Origin: an uncultured Prevotella sp.
Lineage (GTDB): Bacteria; Bacteroidota; Bacteroidia; Bacteroidales; Bacteroidaceae
Assembly: GCA_934281565.1 (NCBI GenBank)
Contig: CAKQXI010000104.1
Span: 1 to 8,600, forward strand
Reading direction: 5' to 3'
DNA length: 8,600 nucleotides
Below are positions 7,736 through 8,600 of this stretch, piece after piece. Position 1 is the first letter of the stretch. Each line of letters opens with the position of its first letter. The position numbers were made by a program, and so were the translations under genes. The notes under the pieces were generated by a model. It was not told where the DNA came from and searched no databases. It worked only from the letters and a program-made list of their open reading frames with translations.

Positions 7736-7826
7736 GCTTTTCCTGTCTATAGTCCCAAATAATAAAACTAAGACCAGCACCTACTATCAAAAAAGTGACA
7801 GCACCCATAAAAAAAATAACTCCCAT
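7728..7826 (-). CDS. 32-residue single-helix membrane protein, overlapping pflA
   Basis: A small reading frame of 32 residues that begins MGVIFFMGAVTFLIVG and ends DYRQEKHG. Residues 2-24 form one hydrophobic helix with glycines spaced along one side (G8, G16, G18), followed by a short charged tail, as expected of a small inner-membrane protein. Its ATG lies two bases after the stop of the 72-residue gene, and its TAA overlaps the first eight bases of pflA in another frame, so the three are arranged like a coupled operon. A run of eight T residues (minus strand, 7809-7816) falls in codons 4-6 and could be prone to slippage. A second ATG at codon 7, preceded by GGGAG, is an alternative start. 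I do not recognise a family. Evidence that it is translated comes only from arrangement, a sensible helix-plus-tail composition and clean start/stop spacing. Confidence 0.6.
   Translation of the reverse strand: MGVIFFMGAVTFLIVGAGLSFIIWDYRQEKHG
7741..7744 (-). promoter_or_regulatory. Ribosome binding site that fixes the pflA start
   Basis: AGGA on the minus strand, five bases before the ATG at 7735. It lies inside the last codons of the 32-residue gene, so ribosomes finishing that gene pass over it. It supports the 7735 start over the more upstream in-frame ATG at 7780. Confidence 0.6.
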
Positions 7827-7828
7827 GA

Positions 7829-8047
7829 CTATTTCTTTTTATTTTTTGCAAAAATTATAAAAATAACACCTAATGCTAACAGAAATATTATAAAGATAAA
7901 TCCTGTTGAATATAGGATAACCTTATTTATATTCTCCTGCATAATACCTGCCAAGATAACACCTCCTATAATAAGCTTTACGACATCAAAGCAGAATTTA
8001 TAGCCCTCTTCAAAAAGAGTTCTTTTTTGTTCAATGTTCAATTTCAT
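7829..8047 (-). CDS. 72-residue two-helix membrane protein of unknown function
   Basis: A small protein with a charged N-terminus (MKLNIEQKRTLFEEGYKFC), a first hydrophobic helix at about residues 20-35 (FDVVKLIIGGVILAGI), a short polar loop (QENINK) and a second helix at about 44-67, ending in a lysine-rich tail (KNKKK). The positive termini suggest both ends are cytoplasmic. It resembles small Bacteroidota membrane proteins of the DUF6722 kind, in which a helix with FDxxKLI precedes a GGVILA segment; this is recalled similarity and not certain. It is followed two bases later by the 32-residue gene and then pflA, and preceded by a promoter-like motif so close that the mRNA may be nearly leaderless. 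It lies downstream of pflB, and a link to formate or pyruvate metabolism is only by position. Confidence 0.72.
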   Translation of the reverse strand: MKLNIEQKRTLFEEGYKFCFDVVKLIIGGVILAGIMQENINKVILYSTGFIFIIFLLALGVIFIIFAKNKKK

Positions 8048-8051
8048 ATGG

Positions 8052-8059
8052 CAAAGGTA
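8052..8059 (-). promoter_or_regulatory. Bacteroidota-type -7 promoter element (TACCTTTG)
   Basis: The minus strand reads TACCTTTG, matching the Bacteroidota sigma-ABfr -7 consensus TAnnTTTG, four bases before the ATG of the 72-residue gene. The preceding 20 bases are AT-rich, but no clear TTTG-type -33 element is found at the expected distance. If the usual spacing to the start site applies, transcription begins at or within a few bases of the ATG. Confidence 0.55.
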
Positions 8060-8110
8060 GTAAATTTATCAATACCTTGCTCTTCTTTGCCGTTAAAGAA
8101 AGTGAATTTT

Positions 8111-8150
8111 AATGTTCAATGTTGAATGTTGAGTGTTGAATGTTGAATTA
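8111..8150. repeat. Heptanucleotide tandem array, left arm (AATGTTG units)
   Basis: Five contiguous seven-base units from 8111 to 8145: AATGTTC, AATGTTG, AATGTTG, AGTGTTG, AATGTTG, then a partial AATTA. One unit carries A-to-G at its second base. The array is the reverse complement of the array next to pflB and forms the left arm of a large inverted repeat. Confidence 0.9.
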
Positions 8151-8165
8151 GGCTTACGCCCTAAT
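8147..8165 (-). other. Short hairpin with GUAA tetraloop between repeat arrays
   Basis: In the pflB transcript direction this stretch can fold as TTAG-GGC, loop GTAA, GCC-TAA, with one bulged G. The GNRA-type loop falls on the minus strand. No T-run follows, so it is not a classical intrinsic terminator. It could be part of a larger folded element with the flanking arrays. Confidence 0.4.
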
Positions 8166-8206
8166 ATCCCTCACTCCAATATCTCTTGTATAAGCAAGAA
8201 GAATAA

Positions 8207-8246
8207 CTTAACATTTAACACTTAACATTTAACATTTAACATTAAA
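8207..8246. repeat. Heptanucleotide tandem array, middle (CATTTAA units)
   Basis: Units CTTAA (partial), CATTTAA, CACTTAA, CATTTAA, CATTTAA, CATTAAA in register every seven bases. They differ from the right array by T for C at the fifth base (CATTTAA versus CATTCAA), and again contain one unit with CAC in place of CAT. Because of the changed base they pair less well with the left arm. Confidence 0.9.
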
Positions 8247-8250
8247 AAAT

Positions 8251-8303
8251 TCAACATTCAACATTCAACATTCAACACTCAACATTCAACACTACACATT
8301 AAA
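8251..8303. repeat. Heptanucleotide tandem array, right (CATTCAA units), running into the pflB stop codon
   Basis: After a partial TCAA, units CATTCAA (8255, 8262, 8269), CACTCAA (8276), CATTCAA (8283), then decayed CACTACA (8290) and CATTAAA (8297-8303). The seven-base register continues through the last unit, which contains the pflB stop codon (TTA on the plus strand, 8299-8301). The array thus abuts the gene with no spacer. Confidence 0.9.
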
Positions 8304-8600
8304 GCTTCTCATGCGCTTGACGAGCTATCACATCAAGCTGTTGCTCACGAGTCAAGTCAATGAACTTAACGGCATAGCCACTCACACGGATAGTGAAGTT
8401 CTGATATTCCTCTTTCTCAGGATGTTCCATGGCATCTTTGAGTTTCTCGACACCGAATACATTCACGTTCAAGTGATGAGCACCTTGGTTGAAGTAACCA
8501 TCCATCACACCTACCAATGTCTGGGCACGTTCCTCATCGTTGTGACCAAGAGCACCGGGGCTGATTGTCTGGGTATTAGAGATACCATCAAGAGCATACT
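8299..8600 (-). CDS. pflB: Pyruvate formate-lyase (formate C-acetyltransferase), C-terminal part only
   Basis: The last 99 residues of the enzyme that converts pyruvate and CoA to acetyl-CoA and formate; the rest lies beyond the right edge. Visible in order: a YALDGISNTQTISPGALG segment, an NDEERAQTLVGVMDGYF segment, HHLNVNVFGVEKLKDAM and the glycyl-radical motif IRVSGYAV, whose radical glycine is codon 8377-8379, 26 residues from the C-terminus. E. coli PflB, as I recall it, has the same order (DGYF, HLNVNV, RVSGYAV). The ending EQQLDVIARQAHEKL is typical. PflA, encoded in the same direction downstream, would activate it. Its stop codon sits inside a heptanucleotide repeat unit. Confidence 0.96.
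   Translation of the reverse strand, partial: YALDGISNTQTISPGALGHNDEERAQTLVGVMDGYFNQGAHHLNVNVFGVEKLKDAMEHPEKEEYQNFTIRVSGYAVKFIDLTREQQLDVIARQAHEKL

Larger units (their letters stand above)
8120..8291. repeat. Perfect 29-bp inverted repeat formed by two heptad arrays
   Basis: Bases 8120-8148 are the exact reverse complement of 8263-8291, separated by 114 bases. The match includes the variant GAGTG unit at the same place in both arms, which argues that one arm was copied and inverted from the other rather than arising independently. In RNA the arms could form a long A/U-rich stem enclosing the middle array and the small hairpin, placed directly after pflB and before the 72-residue gene. Confidence 0.85.

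Noticed and set aside
7736..7780. An extra 15 residues at the pflA N-terminus from an upstream ATG
   Set aside because: PflA homology starts at the ATG at 7735, which has its own AGGA site; the upstream stretch overlaps the 32-residue gene in another frame.
7734..8003. An 89-residue plus-strand open frame
   Set aside because: It is antisense to the two small membrane protein genes, is low in complexity (Lys/Asn/Ile-rich) and has no ribosome binding site.
8147..8165. Intrinsic terminator of pflB
   Set aside because: The stem is short with a bulge, and no T-run follows on the minus strand.
8111..8303. CRISPR array
   Set aside because: The period is seven bases with no spacers, and no cas genes are present.

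Overview
The window most resembles a chromosome segment of a gut or oral Bacteroidota, probably Prevotella/Segatella. This rests on general protein character, a Bacteroidota-type -7 promoter motif (TAnnTTTG class) upstream of one gene, weak Shine-Dalgarno sequences and moderate base composition. It is inference; no search was run.

Positions 1-6980 (+ strand) hold a compact exopolysaccharide synthesis and export cluster that enters from the left. In order: a TolC-like outer-membrane channel (5' end missing); a HlyD/Alg44-like periplasmic adaptor; a 538-residue membrane-tethered protein with a five-CxxC zinc-ribbon centre, resembling TackOD1-type metal-binding proteins; a membrane-embedded family 2 glycosyltransferase of the processive type; a UDP-N-acetyl-hexosamine 6-dehydrogenase-like enzyme (WbpA/TviB/WbpO type); and a stand-alone response-regulator receiver domain. 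The first three genes overlap by ATGA stop/start pairs, the synthase follows after 18 nt and the dehydrogenase after 34 nt, so co-transcription is likely. A working model: the dehydrogenase makes an acidic sugar nucleotide, the synthase polymerises and extrudes the chain, and the adaptor plus channel carry it across the periplasm and outer membrane. The zinc-ribbon protein and receiver may act as control parts, in the role that PilZ/c-di-GMP plays for alginate or cellulose.

Positions 6977-8600 (- strand) hold the anaerobic pyruvate formate-lyase region. Read in its own direction it contains the C-terminus of pflB (with the glycyl-radical motif), a 250-nt intergenic region of heptanucleotide repeat arrays, a 72-residue two-helix membrane protein with its own promoter, a 32-residue single-helix protein not previously listed as a long ORF, and pflA. 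The three downstream genes are spaced or overlapped so tightly that they look translationally coupled. The pflA and receiver genes converge and overlap at their stop codons, leaving no room for a terminator.

The most interesting parts are the zinc-ribbon regulator, in which degenerate receiver-like and GGDEF-like regions can be argued, the small membrane proteins between pflB and pflA, and the heptad repeats forming a perfect 29-bp inverted repeat directly after pflB.
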